Shown: positions 24,030 through 36,872, numbered from the stretch's first letter. The stretch: DNA of 64,000 nt from Hyperoodon ampullatus (GCA_949752795.1 OX457057.1:159007980-159071979), one strand, 5' to 3'. Program-made: numbers and translations. The notes: generated by a model not told the origin, from the letters alone.

Positions 24030-24480
24030 ACATTCAGTGTTCCCCATAAATTCATCTTGCTGATTTAGAAGTCCTGATTGATCTGGGAGCAGAAGGGCTT
24101 CTTTTAGTTTAGAGCATTGTTTCCACTTACTTGGGGGACATAATTTTTTTGTTTTTTGGTTTTTTTTACATCTTTATGGGAGTATAATTGCTTTACAATG
24201 GTGTGTTAGTTTCTGCTTTCTAACAAAGTGAATCAGTTATACATATACATATATCCCCATATCTCCTCCCTCTTGCGTCTCCCTCCCTCCCACCCTCCCT
24301 ATCCCACCCCTCCAGGCGGTCACAAATTTTGATACAACAAAGTGAAGGTCATTGGCTGGTACTCACACTTGTGTTCTCGATTTTGACCTAGCTTGGCTAC
24401 CAGATAGTTGATGGCCTTGATGGAGTCCCTCAGTCTTCAGAAAATGTCTCTAGAAGTGATTTTGCTTTCATCTGAATGAG
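24030..24480 (+). repeat. Local duplication, copy A (split by an L1 tail)
   Basis: Shares GAGCAGAAGGGCT, TTTAGAGCATTGTT, GATTTTGACC and TTGATGGAGTCC-type blocks in the same order with 26640-26890. The L1 fragment at 24144-24326 interrupts it. Confidence 0.7.
24144..24326 (-). mobile_element. L1 3'-end fragment in RGS8 intron 3
   Basis: T-rich start, then TTTATGGGAGTATAATTGCT to CACCCCTCCAGGCGGTCACA, the reverse complement of the cetartiodactyl L1 3' UTR. It interrupts one copy of a local duplication (see findings). Confidence 0.85.
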
Positions 24481-24772
24481 CAGTTCCCTCTTACTATGCC
24501 CCTCATCCTAGTACTAATTAACGAATGCTTTTGACTAGATTTTAAAACGAAATGCAAAATTTAAGAATAAGCACATATTGTAGCAAGTGGTTTTGTGAGA
24601 CAAATAGTCATTTTAGTGTTCTGTGGATTACACTTAGGAAAGAAAATAAAGCAGAAGAGATACAGCACATATAACATATGGCTATACCCCCAAACAGCAA
24701 ACTTCTGCGGTGAATCTGCCGAGGTAATGGAATATGTACGATAGTACTTAGGATTTGATAGTTTTTTTGTGG

Positions 24773-24973
24773 TTTTTTTTTGCGGTACGTGGGCCTCTCA
24801 CTGTTGTGGCCTCTCCCATTGTGGAGCACAGGCTCCGGACACGTAGGCTCAGCGGCCATGGCTCAAGGGCCCAGCCGCTCTGCGGCATGTGGGACCTTCC
24901 CGGACCGGGGCACGAACCCATGTCCCCTGCATCAGCAGGCGGACTCTCAACCACTGCGCCACCAGGGAAGCCC
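24773..24973 (-). mobile_element. CHR SINE, short form (RGS8 intron 3)
   Basis: T-rich run then GCGGTACGTGGGCC to GGGAAGCCC. Flanks share TGATAG followed by a T-run on both sides. Confidence 0.92.
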
Positions 24974-25871
24974 TGATAGCGTTTTTTATAGGGCGATTCT
25001 GACTTATTTTCTGGAATCACATCAGGCTAAACAAGTGTCACTATCAATTTACACTTTCTTTTCCGGCTGGATTTGATTCAAGGTCATCTTGAAGTTTGGT
25101 TTCTATTTCAGCCTCATGATTGACTCAGTTTAAGTCACTGAGGCCGTTTCCTCATTCTTAAATGGGGATGGAAATGCCTGTGTGCTACCTGTCACCTGGG
25201 TGTGAGAATCTTCAATCTTCACAACTTTAGATTATTTTGGGTTCTCTATGCAAAGGTGTTTTGTAAGAATATGGTGGAATTTTTCAAAAATGATGCTTGT
25301 ATTTCTCAAATGAAAAATAACTGTGGCTTGAGAATAAAATTGCAAGTTTCTCTGCCAACGATTAACATGAAGCATTTATAGACAGAGTTTATGATGGTAA
25401 AATTAGTGGATGGAAGCTTACGGTATGTTTGGATTGCTGCAGTGGCAAGACCCGGTGATTTAGAGGTTTAACTGTATTTGTTTGACTCAGTGACTTTTAG
25501 AGCTAAAGACACTTAGTTCTGCTTCTATTGGGGGTGCTTTGGGTTTCCAGGAATACAATCACAATTTTCTGAGTTGGGGATTCCACTAAGGGGTGTTACA
25601 AGCCAACACCAGATTGCTTCGCTTCTTTGTAAAAAAAAAACAAACAAAAAAAAACAGTACAGAAATAAGCATTTTGAACTTTGAAGTTCTGTGCTCCTTC
25701 TTGGAGTCTGATGCTCATTTTTATTTCTGTTTAGTACGGAAAAAAAAAAGCCAATGGAGTGAATGTCTTTGAGAAGCAAGGGGCTTTTATTCAGGGGCCT
25801 CTGGCAGAATTGCAAGGTTCCCGTGAAGCTGTGGAGGGTCAGAGCCCAGCCTACCTCCAAGAGTGTTGACA

Positions 25872-26081
25872 GGGCTTCCCTGGTGGTGCAGTGGTTGAGA
25901 GTCTGCCTGCCGATGCAGGGGACACGGGTTTGTGCCCCGGTCCGGGAGGATCCCACACGCCACGGAGCGGCTGGGCCCGTGAGCCATGGCCACTGAGCCT
26001 GCGCGTCCGGAGCCTGTGCTCCGCAACGGGAGAGGCCACAGCAGTGAGAGGCCTGCGTACCGCCAAAAAAAAAAAAAAAAA
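25872..26081 (+). mobile_element. CHR SINE, short form (RGS8 intron 3)
   Basis: GGGCTTCCCTGGTGGTGCAG to CGTACCGCC plus an A-tail of about 18. Target duplication AGTGTTGACA at 25862-25871 and 26082-26091. Confidence 0.94.
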
Positions 26082-26639
26082 AGTGTTGACAACTTTCTGC
26101 AAGTCTAATTAATTTGGGTTAGTACTGTGACTCAGTTGGGGCTGATTAAGCTTTTCCAAAGGGATTACATGTGTGCTGGTCTCTTTCGAGGGACAGCAGT
26201 ATCAGAGGTGTGCAGGGCTTTCAATTAAAACAACAAAGTGTCCTAAAAGAAGGGAGAATGACTGAACGACTGGGCTACGGAAAAACGTGTGTTAGTCTAG
26301 AGCCCACTCCCTGGTAATTCTCCAGGCAGCTGTCCTCCCTGAGTTTTCTATTTCGGAAAATTCAGATAATTGTTCTTGCTCCCATTCTCAGTTTACAGAG
26401 CATCTCTGCCTGCTCTGCCTGGATGTTTAGGGCACTCATTTACTCTAAAAATGGTGTCCTGAGTCTTCATTACAGACAAAATCTATGCTAAGCAGCTGAT
26501 GCGAGAGGGACCCCAAGATGAACCGGACAGTCCTTCCCTGGTGGAGAATGCAGGTTTCTGAGAAAACAGACATAGATACAGATAACACAAGAAATAAGGC
26601 CACGTGCTAAGACTAGGGGGCCTCAAGATTTCAAATAGA

Positions 26640-26890
26640 ATCCTGACATGCAGTGTTCCTCTTAAATGCCACCTTGTCGATGTTAGTAGTCCTCACCGAT
26701 CCGGAGCAGAAGGGCTGCTTTTGGTTTAGAGCATTGTTCCATTTAATCGGGGAGTGTACTTCTGCAGAATTAAGAACGCTGACTGGTAGTCAGACCTCTT
26801 GATTTTGACCCAGCTCTGCTGCTAAATAGCTGGGCAGCCCTGATGGAGTCCTTCAGTGTCTTGGAAAATCTGTCTCCTCATCTCTACAGT
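26640..26890 (+). repeat. Local duplication, copy B (uninterrupted)
   Basis: Carries the same ordered blocks as copy A without the L1 fragment. The right part (26780-26890) also resembles a MIR, so some of the similarity may be shared MIR ancestry. Confidence 0.7.
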
Positions 26891-28294
26891 GAAGGATCTG
26901 GATCCAAGGGGGCTGGATTGAGTTCTGCCCTATTGTTCTAGGATGCTATCTGTAGCAACCACCAGGATTGGCAGTCACTAGTCACCTACGGCAGGTGGTT
27001 TGAGTCCACGCTGCCTGCAGGGTTATGTAAAACTGCTTGAGAGCTGAAATGGCTTGAGCAACCAGATGAGAGGCGAAGGTACCTGTGTTATGAAGCTTTC
27101 TCCTCTCCTTGGCAGGATCCCACTGGGCAGGGATGCACCTCGTGGGTTCAAATCTCAGGAAAAAAAGAAAGCAACTTTTACTATTTTTTCGAATAAAAAA
27201 ATCTGGAACGTAAATATTTGGGGAGGAATTTTATTTCCAATTACATTTGCTTAACAAGTGCAGTGCAGAGCTAAAGACGCACCCGTGGAGGTCTGGGAGA
27301 TAACCACTTGCTAAGTGCTCTTTTTTTTTTCCTTTTTTTATTTTAACTAACAAATGAAAAATGAAATTGAAAGTGCTGATGGCTTCATTAGATAGGGAGG
27401 GATTTCTAATGTGTGTTAATTTGGCATCTTTCTCCTGTTCATCCAGTGACAATTATAGACTTGCTGTCTCTGTGTGTGCACCTAGTCTGTCCCCAAGGGC
27501 ATGTGTGTGTGCGCCCACCTCTGCAGTTCATACTCGGGAGAATGAAGGCTCCCAGCTTGTGGGAAATCTTTTCTGACAGGTGGCTGGAGAGCACAAAATT
27601 TTGCGTCTTCTGCTTTCATTCCTCATGAGGTTCAGGCATATGCTTGTTATTTGTCCAGCTTTTAGTAGGACGTTCAGTCCTTAACTCTGAATCAATTCTC
27701 CCTCCTTCCCTCTGCCTCTCCCTCGTTTCTTTGTTTTAGTTTTTGGGGTTTTTTTTGACGTAAAAGTTGAAATTCATTCCAGTTTTAAGGTGAAGGTGTA
27801 GACAGGGTTTCTTCCCTCTTTCCTTCAGCCTGATCCCCCACCGGGATGACAGAGCGCCTCACCCTGGGCCTCCATGTGGTCCTTAGCTTTGTTTCATTGT
27901 TTGCAGCGCATGGAGGGTCCAGGCTGACCTGTCCCCGCCAGGCCAAGGGAAGGCTAGGTTCATGGAATAGTGTAATTGAAAGCTGTTTTACATTTGCAGA
28001 GTTAATATTCATCTCTGAGCAAAAGAGAGCAGTAAAGAAGCTTTTAATTTAAAAAACATTAGCCCCTTTGAGATAATGATTGAGATATAGAAAAATAGAA
28101 TGAAGTGACCTGGTCACATAGCAACCAAGCAGAAAACCCCACACAAGCAAACACTAAAATTATCAGCTCATGAAATTCCTTACTTGTTCATGCAAATGGT
28201 CTTTAGCTCTAGAAGGTACCGTTTAATAAAACAGATTTCCACCTGTCACACAGCGCTCCTCACATCCCTCTGCAAGCCGAAAGGTTCTAGAACA

Positions 28295-28495
28295 GTGTTA
28301 CTCAAAGTGGGATCCAAGGAAGGCAGCACCAGCAGCTGATGAGCCGATGGGAGCCTGTGAGAAATGGAAATTCTTGGGTCCATCTCATACCTATTGAATC
28401 AGAATCTCTGGGAGTGGGGACCAGCAGTCTGGTTTTGCTCAAGCCCCCCAGTAATGTTGATGTGCAATGAAGCTTGAGAAACACTGCTCTAAAAC
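28295..28495 (+). mobile_element. hAT-Charlie element (MER5-like) in RGS8 intron 3
   Basis: ACAGTGTTACTCAAAGTGGG at the left and TTGAGAAACACTGCTCTAAA at the right are inverted ends; the body has GAATCAGAATCTCTGGGAGT. Confidence 0.8.
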
Positions 28496-28889
28496 ACAAG
28501 TATGGGAAACTATGAACCTGGAGCCTCCTGGTGGGGCAGGTGGTCTGTGCTTTCGAAGAAACACACTAAAGACTGTACTGCCGTTCTCCAAAGTTCTCAG
28601 GCAGCGCATCCCTTCAACGGGACATCGTCCATATATTGCAGAGTCCACATATGTAGCAGGCGTGGTGGAGAGTGTTCACAGTAAATAAACAAATATGGCA
28701 GGTGTGCTTTCTGGATAAAGTGAGGATAAAAGTTAGAAAGAGATACTCGAACTAGAGATGGTTAGAAAAGAAACTTCTCCTCCTCCTTGCCACCCTCTCT
28801 ATATTGCTATAATTTTTATTTGCACCCAGGAACATGGATGCATTTAGCCTTTATAGAAGGAGTGCCAAGAATATCTAAGGCAGCTATTA

Positions 28890-29120
28890 AAAACTTGTTG
28901 AAAAAGGTTTGAATGAAAGCATTTGGACACGTGTTCTCTTGCTTACCAGCTGTGACCTTTGGTAAATTATGTAAACTCTATAAACCTCACATTCCTCATC
29001 TGTAAAAGGGGAATGCTTAGACTCACCTTGTAGAGTTGTTGCAAGGATTAAATGTGACTACGGTTGTGAAATGCTAAGCATGATGACTGGTACGTGGTGG
29101 GGGGCTCCACGAAGGATAAA
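28890..29120 (+). mobile_element. MIR remnant in RGS8 intron 3
   Basis: CAGCTGTGACCTTTGGTAAA, CTCATCTGTAAAAGGGGAAT and GTTGCAAGGATTAAATGTGA are sense MIR text. Confidence 0.75.
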
Positions 29121-29402
29121 TATTCTTATTATTTTTATTATAACCCAACATTAAATTCATTGAGAACACATGCATTTCATGAATCCTATATGCTAGAGAT
29201 GGTGTCAGCTTCTTGATCCCATAGGCAGCTTGAGGTTGAACTCTGGGGGTAGGGTGGGGTTCACGTTAGCATCACCAGTGGACTTATTCCAATTTCATAA
29301 TACCTCACCCCCTTTGCCACATGAGGTTGTGGCATGCCTTCTTCATACTGTCCCAACTTCCCCTCAATGTATGTGAGAGCATCCATCTGGGATGTAGTTT
29401 TT

Positions 29403-29615
29403 TTTTTTTTTTTTTTTTTGGGGGGGGTACGCGGGCCTCTCACTGTTGCGGCCTCTCCCGTTGTGGAGCACAGGCTCCAGACGCGCAGGCTCAGCGGCCA
29501 TGGCTCACGGGCCCAGCCGCTCCGCGGCATGTGGGATCTTCCCGGACCCGGGCATGAACCCGTGTCCCCTGCAACGGCAGGCGGACTCTCAACCACTGCG
29601 CCACCAGGGAAGCCC
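29403..29615 (-). mobile_element. CHR SINE, short form (RGS8 intron 3)
   Basis: Long T-run and G-run followed by the reverse-complemented SINE. Target duplication TGGGATGTAGTTTTT at 29388-29402 and 29616-29630. Confidence 0.94.
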
Positions 29616-30591
29616 TGGGATGTAGTTTTTAAAAGCCCAGTAGGTGAATCTGGTATGTTTCCTCTTTGAGAGTCCCTGCAGTGTTGTTATATCAAACCAA
29701 CCAGAAAAACATTCCTAAACACTTAATTTTTGAAATCTTTTAGGCTCTGGACTGGTGTACATGGGATTTAATAATACTTCTCTTGTTTTAAAGGAGTCAT
29801 TTGTGAATGCTAAACTTTCACCCTATTTGGGGCACATCTCCTTTGTCAGTCCTTTAATAAAATACCCCTTGCCAATTTCTTATAATAGTTGCAGATACAG
29901 GCTCTACCACGTTTTTTCTGTTACTTGACTCAGTTTCTGCTTGGTAAAATAAGAAGGAACATTGGACTAGGAGTTGTAAGACCCAGTCTCTCCTTCCTCT
30001 TCTGTGACCACATCCTAGGAATAAGAAGCCATGCAACCCCAGGTCTTCACCATTTCCTTGTGTTCCGTGTAGGGCTGGATCATAGGATGTCCCATGTCTT
30101 TCCTGACTCAAAGAGTCTAGCAACCAAGTCCTACTACTATCATAATCTATCATCTTGCTATATATATACTAACAAAGTAGAGATCATTGAAGAAAACTAC
30201 GCGAATCACAAGACTGAAGTACAATTAGCATACTAATTGCTTGCCAGTAAATGTCAGTAACTGGAAATAGTTTGTTCTCTAAATAATCTTCCTACCTAAA
30301 TCTTCTTAGCCCCAGTTATTTGCTTAAAAACCTTCATTTTATAGGTAACATAAAAGAAAGGCTTTGATACTGGTGCTATTCTCATCACAAATTTCAAATT
30401 AGTGAGCTTAGTTTTGAATCAAAGAGGTTTTGACTTCATCATTAGTATATGTATCCTAGATTTTATGAATGTATTTTCCTCTCCTCTCCTTTGTCTGACC
30501 TTGGATCCATTAACCAGCTTATTTTTTCCCAATTGATCAGGGATGCAAGAGGACTCTGGTCTTTGGGACTACACTTTAGCAAACAGAAAGC

Positions 30592-30617
30592 TAAAAAAAA
30601 AAAAAAAAAAAAAAAAT
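30592..30617. repeat. A-homopolymer run
   Basis: About 26 As; the flanks show no recognisable retroposon body. Confidence 0.85.
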
Positions 30618-31229
30618 CATTCTTGTGATCTTCTTTTTTTCCAAGCCTGGGAACTGAACTAGGCTCAAGCCCACCCCCAGTGCCAGCTAAATCAGGGCTC
30701 CTGGACCTTGAACTGTTACCTAAGCCACCCTCCCTGCTGCACCAGCTGCACTGCTCATTCATAGTGACCCAGTTTCTTTTCTTATGTAAGCACCCTGCAT
30801 CAAAGAACTAGAGGGAGGATGCCGGCAGCAGGCAGCGTGTGCGGCCACGGGAGTGTTCTTGCAGATGCTGTGCATGCTCGGGAGGATGCCAAAATTCTGT
30901 CCAGTGTTCCAGGAATTCTGGACACCATCCTTTCCTTTCCTGCGACTCAATAGACACTAATCTCAAAAATGTCTGATGTTCTTAGTGTCTTGACTTAGAA
31001 GGTCATACAGAGAAAGCCAAAGTGAAATGAAAATGAAATGAAAAAAAAAAAAAGTCAGATCCTCCCGTTTCTCTCTCATTCTCCTGAACGGTTGCTCACC
31101 CATCGTCTTTAAGTTACCAGGGTCGTTTTTTGATATTAGGCATGTTATGTTCTGTCCAATGATTCCTTAAGTCAGCAAAGTACAGGAATAATGATCACAA
31201 ACGCATGTAGAGCAATCACTGTCTTAGTG

Positions 31230-31400
31230 TCAGGCTCTGAATGCTGTTTACATATATTAACTCACCTCATTCCCACGGCCCCATGGGGGAAGTACTGTTA
31301 GCATCTGCATTTCACAGAGGAGAGAACTGAGGCACAGAGAGGTTAAGCATCTTGCTCAAGGTCACACAGAGCCAGGACACAGTCCCAGGCAGAATAGCTT
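31230..31400 (-). mobile_element. MIR remnant in RGS8 intron 3
   Basis: GAACTGAGGCACAGAGAGGT and CTTGCTCAAGGTCACACAGA are reverse MIR core. Confidence 0.75.
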
Positions 31401-31419
31401 CAGGGGTCAGAGAGAAATC

Positions 31420-32870
31420 ACTCTCCAGCAGCCTGGAATCTGTGGGGGTGGTGGAGGGGGGACTCTACTTCTCTGAGTATTGGGGAGGGATCTGAGTCTG
31501 GGATACCCCAGGGGGGTGAGTGGGTAAGGGCGGGTGGATGGTGCATGGCAGGTGTGGGCAAAGGAAGCACAGCTAACAAAGCAGCTCACTCTGAGAGATG
31601 CCAGTAGATGCTGATGAGCCTTTCAGAGATGAACGGGCACCCTGCATTTTAACCAACTACAGTTTATGGACAAGCAGAAGGGAAGGAGAGGGTCCTGGTG
31701 GAGAGAAGGGGAAAAATGGAAGGAGGAGTGAAAAGGGACGGAGGACAGAAGAAAAGGGAGAAGAGTGGGGAAAGATGCTGAGGAGTTTAGGGAGAGGACC
31801 AGACAAAAGGCTTGCTGGGAGGAGGTGGGAGGTGATAGAAGGGGGAGGAAAAGATGTAGACGGGAAGAAGGAATCCTGCTGTAGCCTCATACAATTCCTC
31901 TGCTAGGTCACATGAGCAGGAAAGTTGGGCCAGGCTGGGGACTAGTGGTCTGTACACAGAGGCCCGCTGCGGCCATCTGCTCTGGGGCAGGGGAGGGGCT
32001 CCTGCAGCCACGGGGCGGTGGAGGGGAGCTTCCACCCCATCTCACTTCCATTGTTCCGGGACGAAGTTTCTCTTTGCACAGTGACCCTCCACCCTGCCTT
32101 GCTCAGAGCCGGCCCTGGGAATATGAAAGGATGGGGAGAGAGGCTGAGGGGGAGGGCAAGCAGAGGAGGAGGGCTGTGATCCCCACGGTCTGTGCAGGCC
32201 TCCATGAGGTTTTCAGTGAGTCCAGACCCTCCTAGGCCTTTCTCCCCTCCTTCCTCATCTCTCCTCAAGCTCTTCCCTTGAAATCTTGGTAAATTTCAAG
32301 TGCTACATTTTGATTTGTTTGCCCTCCCACTCCCTCTGAAGCCTGCCCTGGAAATGCAGGCAAACACAGTTTGGATCAAGGCTGCCCGTGACAGGATGCA
32401 CCTTTACAAGGTCACTCAGCTGTGCTTTGTTAGAGTGTCCCCGGGCCAGGGTGGGGGAGTATGCCTGTCTGCTCTCTGAGGTGCCCCTGCATCCTGGGAG
32501 GGACACGTAGGGTGGGTATCAGAGCTGCGGGAAAGAAGAGAGTTTAGACAGATTCCAGGTTATGAGTGGTACCTAATGGCCTCCATTGTCACCACAGAGG
32601 AGGTGATGGCAGGTGTTGTCCTGCCGGAGAATCTCCAGCTCTGTGAGCCAGATGGTGTGTTGGCCCTGCTGTGGCGTACTTTCAGCATACTGTCTGATTT
32701 GGGGTTATTGTCCACTCCTCCTTTGGAGGAAGTGATAACGTGGGGCCTGCCAATGGTCACCAGAGGAGAGACAGGCGGAGTGGGCTCTGAAGTCACGTAG
32801 ATGTGTGTGTAAATCCACCTCCCACCCCTTACTGTCTAAGGGACCACAGACGTTTCACTTAAACTCTCCA
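31420..32870. other. GC/AG-rich unique intron sequence
   Basis: Purine-rich tract 31675-31880, otherwise unique. Overlapping open frames on both strands reflect base composition. No exon supported. Confidence 0.3.
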
Positions 32871-32879
32871 AGGTGAGAA

Positions 32880-33040
32880 AGCCTTGGGCTTTGAGATGTT
32901 AAGGTGTTTTCCCAAGGTCACACAGGATTCAAACGCAGGCTGTCTGACTCCAGAACCTCTGCCTTGATAATAGGGTTGGTGTAAGGGTTACGTGAGTTGA
33001 TATGTAGATTGGATACCATAGAACTTGGCCTGGGGTAAGT
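32880..33040 (-). mobile_element. MIR remnant in RGS8 intron 3
   Basis: TTTTCCCAAGGTCACACAGG followed by TGTCTGACTCCAGAACCTCT is reverse MIR text. Confidence 0.65.
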
Positions 33041-33460
33041 CCTTGATGTATAATGTGATGAGGAGGAGGAGGAGGATGGAAAACCATCGTCTGAGAGCTG
33101 TGTGTGATGCAGCCACATCAAGGTTGTGATGGGGGCACAGAGCAGGGCACTAACCCTACCTGGGAGAGTCCATGGGATCCACCTCCCTCCCTTTCCAGGT
33201 GAGGACGCTGAGACTCAGTGAGGTTGAATATGCTAATGATGGGCAGCCTGCCTGTGATCAGAACTGGTGCTTCTGGCTGAGACAGTGGTGCTCCCGTCCC
33301 AGGCGGGATGGGCAGGGTCAGTAGGCTGCCTCAACGGAGCTGCCAGACGATTGCAATCTGAGTATGAGCTCACCACACATTTTACTCCAAACCCCCATCC
33401 CCACTGAGTCAGGCTGAGCTGCTGTAATTCAGTTGGATGCTACTGCCCATGCCCATCCTT

Positions 33461-33671
33461 TTTTTTTTTTTTTTTGCGGTATGCGGGCCTCTCACTGTTG
33501 TGGCCTCTCCCGTTGTGGAGCACAGGCTCCGGACGCACAGGCTCAGTGGCCATGGCTCACGGGCCCAGCCACTCTGCGGCATGTGGGATCTTCCCGGACC
33601 GGGGCACGAACCTGTGTCCCCTGCATCGGCAGGCGGACTCTCAACCACTGCGCCACCAGGGAAGCCTCCTG
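33461..33671 (-). mobile_element. CHR SINE, short form (RGS8 intron 3)
   Basis: Poly-T, GCGGTATGCGGGCC, ending GGGAAGCCT. Imperfect target duplication TGCCCATCCTT / TGCCCATTCTT at 33450-33460 and 33672-33682. Confidence 0.93.
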
Positions 33672-33919
33672 TGCCCATTCTTATCTTTATGTTGTTCTAC
33701 TCTCCGATACTCCTCTGCCTCCCTTGGTGACTTTTTTCATTTCCTCCCCACCTCATCTGTTGCCATCATTCCTGGAAATGTCGTCACTATTGTGTTGTTG
33801 CTTGAGGCCTCCTTGTCTTGTGCTGTGCAATGGCTCTCCCTCCCCGGCTCTCCAGTCATCACTGGCGAAGGCGTCCCTCGGGCCCCACTGTTGTGCAGAG
33901 CTGGAGAGTGGACCACTGT

Positions 33920-34135
33920 CTCACATAAGAATGCTGGCTCTGCAGCTTGGCATCCTTGCCACTTGCTAACTGTGTGACCATTGGCAAGCTACTTCACTTC
34001 TCTAAGTTTCATTTTTCTCTACTGCGAAATGGTGAAACTATCAGGACCTAGGCTGTGGACGTGCCACGAGGCTCACAATGCATTTGGTGCTGTGCCTGGC
34101 CCAAAGTGACTGCTCAGTACCTATTTGCAGTGGTT
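33920..34135 (+). mobile_element. MIR remnant in RGS8 intron 3
   Basis: CTTGCTAACTGTGTGACCAT, then CTAAGTTTCATTTTTCTCTA and GTGCCTGGCCCAAAGTGACT. Confidence 0.7.
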
Positions 34136-34279
34136 ATTTTAAAAATGCCTTCTCTAACTTCAACTTTTCTTTACCTCCAGCCTGGCCTCTTCCTTTTTTA
34201 GTGTCCCAACTGCTGGTGCCTTCCTGCTCTCCAGGTTCCATTTGCCAGCCTGGAGCTGATGCTCCTGTTTCTCTCTCTT

Positions 34280-34614
34280 TTTTAAATTTATTTATTTTTG
34301 GCTGTACTGGGTCTTCATTGCTGCGCACGGGCAGTTGCGGCGAGTGGGGGCTACTCTTTGTTGCGCTGCATGGGCTTCTTATTGCAGTGGCTTCTCTTGT
34401 TTTGGAGCACAGCCTCTAGGTGCTCGGGCTTCAGTAGTTGTGGCATGCGGGCTCAGTAGTTGTGGCTCGCGGGCTCTAGAGCGCAGACACAATAGTTGTG
34501 GCACATGGGCTTAGTTGCTCCGCGGCATGTGGGATCTTCCTGGATCGGGGATCGAACCCGTGTCACCTGCATTGGCAGGCAGATTCTTAACCACTGCGCC
34601 AGCAGGGAAGTCCC
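34280..34614 (-). mobile_element. CHR SINE, long form (RGS8 intron 3)
   Basis: It has the long body with GGCTGTACTGGGTCTTCATT at the tail side and GGGAAGTCCC at the head. Flanks share ATGCTCCTGTTTCTC (34259) and ATGCTCCTGTCTCT (34616). Confidence 0.92.
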
Positions 34615-34844
34615 TATGCTCCTGTCTCTGAATGACGGGCACACCCCAAAACTAAAAGGTCTTGCTTCTTTCCTGGTGCATCGTAACACTCTCCAGGAAC
34701 TGAAATCTAGGTCTTCATAATGGTTTGCCTATTTCCTACCAGGGTCCTATTCTTTTTTCCAGAGTAGCTGTTCCCAGACTCTTTTCACTCTCATAGGTGT
34801 CCCCACCACAATACATACTACATTTGTAATTATTCAATTAATTA

Positions 34845-35012
34845 TTTTAAATGATTGCTTAATGTCTGTTACACTAGACTAGCTTGCAAGTTCTGTGAGG
34901 TGGTGACTTTATATGATTTGATTCTACCGTATCTCCAAAATCTGGCACGTGGAGGCAGACCACCTGCAGGGCCTTCATCCCAAATTAATAAAGAAGATCA
35001 AAGCTGTTCAAC
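34845..35012 (-). mobile_element. L2-like remnant split by a CHR SINE
   Basis: ACTAGCTTGCAAGTTCTGTG and CTGGCACGTGGAGGCAGACC resemble L2 3' text. The CHR SINE at 35013 is inserted at its right side. Confidence 0.4.
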
Positions 35013-35213
35013 TGGGCTTCCCTGGTGGCGCAGTGGTTGAGAGTCCGCCTGCCGATGCAGGGGACACGGGTTCGTGCCCCGGTCCGGGAGGATCCCACAT
35101 GCCGCGGAGCGGCTGGGCCCGTGAGCCATGGCCGCTGAGCCTGCACGTCCGGAGCCTGTGCTCCACAACGGGAGAGGCCACAACAGTGAGAGGCCCGCAT
35201 ACCAAAAAAAAAA
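35013..35213 (+). mobile_element. CHR SINE, short form (RGS8 intron 3)
   Basis: GGGCTTCCCTGGTGGCGCAG to CGCATACC plus an A-tail. Perfect 13-bp target duplication AAAGCTGTTCAAC at 35000-35012 and 35214-35226. It interrupts an L2-like remnant. Confidence 0.94.
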
Positions 35214-35529
35214 AAAGCTGTTCAACAGTGATGCATCTCAAATATGTCCCTTCCTGGACCATTTCTCTCTATCTCCATCTGCTCCCCTCTCTTTCTCTAC
35301 TTTTGACTTTCAGGAAGTCAAGTTCATCCACTTCTTCTTGAACCCTTTCTTTCTCTAGAATCTGCCTTTACCAGATACTGTTCTTTTGCCCCTTTAATTG
35401 CTCTCTTCCCTTGCTCTTTCCTTTCTCCTTGCAAACACACCTGGAAAGATATTGCTTCAGAGTCATGTGGACGGTAGGGAAACTTGGCTGTTCTTGCCAG
35501 CTGTGGACTGGAAAATTTATCTGACTTCG

Positions 35530-35670
35530 TAAGTTTTAGTTTCTTCCTGTGGAAAATGAGAGTGGATCATTTGTGCTATCTATGGATCAGCACTGCTGTG
35601 AAAATAAATTGAGCTGCTGTTTGTACAATCTCCAGCAAAAAGCATGGCATATAGTAAATAAATAAAACTC
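35530..35670 (+). mobile_element. MIR remnant
   Basis: AGTTTTAGTTTCTTCCTGTG, GGATCAGCACTGCTGTGAAA and AAGCATGGCATATAGTAAAT. Confidence 0.5.
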
Positions 35671-35990
35671 CCTGCCCCAGATCCTAAAGAAATAAATAAA
35701 AACTGTATCATTTCCATTCCCTACCACTTTCTTCAGCTAATATCAGATGGGAACTCCTTCAACATCCTGCACCCAAACTAGAAAGTTTCCTGCATCCACA
35801 TGCAGCCTTTCCTCTTTTTCTCCATCACAATGCCGTTCTCAGACCTATTTCTCCTACCTTCCTGGAGGCAGCATTTTATCAATGAAACTTTCTTTTCGTT
35901 AACTTCAACTCCTCCCGCTCAACAAGTCTTTTCTGGCCAGATCAACGTTTAATCATACCCAAGCCTATCTTACAAAAACCCCATGACATA

Positions 35991-36039
35991 CAGACACACA
36001 CAGACACACAGACACACACACACACAGACACACACACAC
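35991..36039. repeat. (CA)n microsatellite with CAGA interruptions
   Basis: CACACA units broken by GACA blocks. Confidence 0.92.
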
Positions 36040-36846
36040 CCCAGACCTCTTTCCTGACTTCTTTTTTCCCTCCAGCTGTGCTGTCTGATCTCTCTACCCT
36101 GCTTCTTGCAAGAGGCATCGGAATTCATTGTTTCAACCTCCTCCCCCCTCATTCCCCACTATACTTACCACAATGTGACTGGGGCTCTCATCACACCACG
36201 AGGACGGTTCTTGCCAGTGGTTGCGGAATCTTGTCGCCGAGTCTAAAGACCACCGCTTCTCAGACCGTATCTAGCTTGACCTCCGGGTAGCGCTGGACAC
36301 AGTGGCCACTTCCTACCTGAAATGTTCCCTTCCCTGGCCTTTTGGAACGCCGTGTTATCCTTCTGTCTCTGGCTCTTTCACAGGCCTCTTGGTGTATGGC
36401 TATCCTACAGGTAGGCTCAATAATTTTAGCATTACTATTATTATTATTAAACACTAGTCTTACTAAACTATTTCTGGTTACTCAAATAAACCTTTCTTAA
36501 TTGTAGGCCTCCGTGCCTGTGGTTCCCCCTTTCTGCAAGTCTCTTCTTCCTCTTTCCCTTCCTTTTTCACTTAGCTTCCTTCTCCTCAGCTTCACATCTC
36601 AGCCGAGAAGATTCTTCCTCCTATAAGACTTCCCTCTCCTCCTCAGCTCTGGCTCAGGCGCCCCCCCTGGGTACTTTCACAGCCACCTACGCTTTCCTTA
36701 GCATATCACTTATCATCTATACCATAATTACCGTAATTATGTTATCTTGGCTCAAATTGCTCTTTTACTGAAAGTTTTGTGAGCACTTAGCTGTGCCTGT
36801 GCTTTGTGCCCAGGCTCCTAGCAGAATGCCTGGGTCACATAATGGG

Positions 36847-36872
36847 TGAATGAATGAATGAATGAATGAATG
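36847..36872. repeat. (GAAT)n microsatellite
   Basis: Six GAAT units 50 bases left of a CHR insertion. Confidence 0.92.

Noticed and set aside
33433..33977. Open frames of 167-178 codons over 33433-33977
   Set aside because: They translate a CHR SINE (repeated peptide text such as GPSRSAACGI occurs at every SINE in the window) and run into flanking intron.
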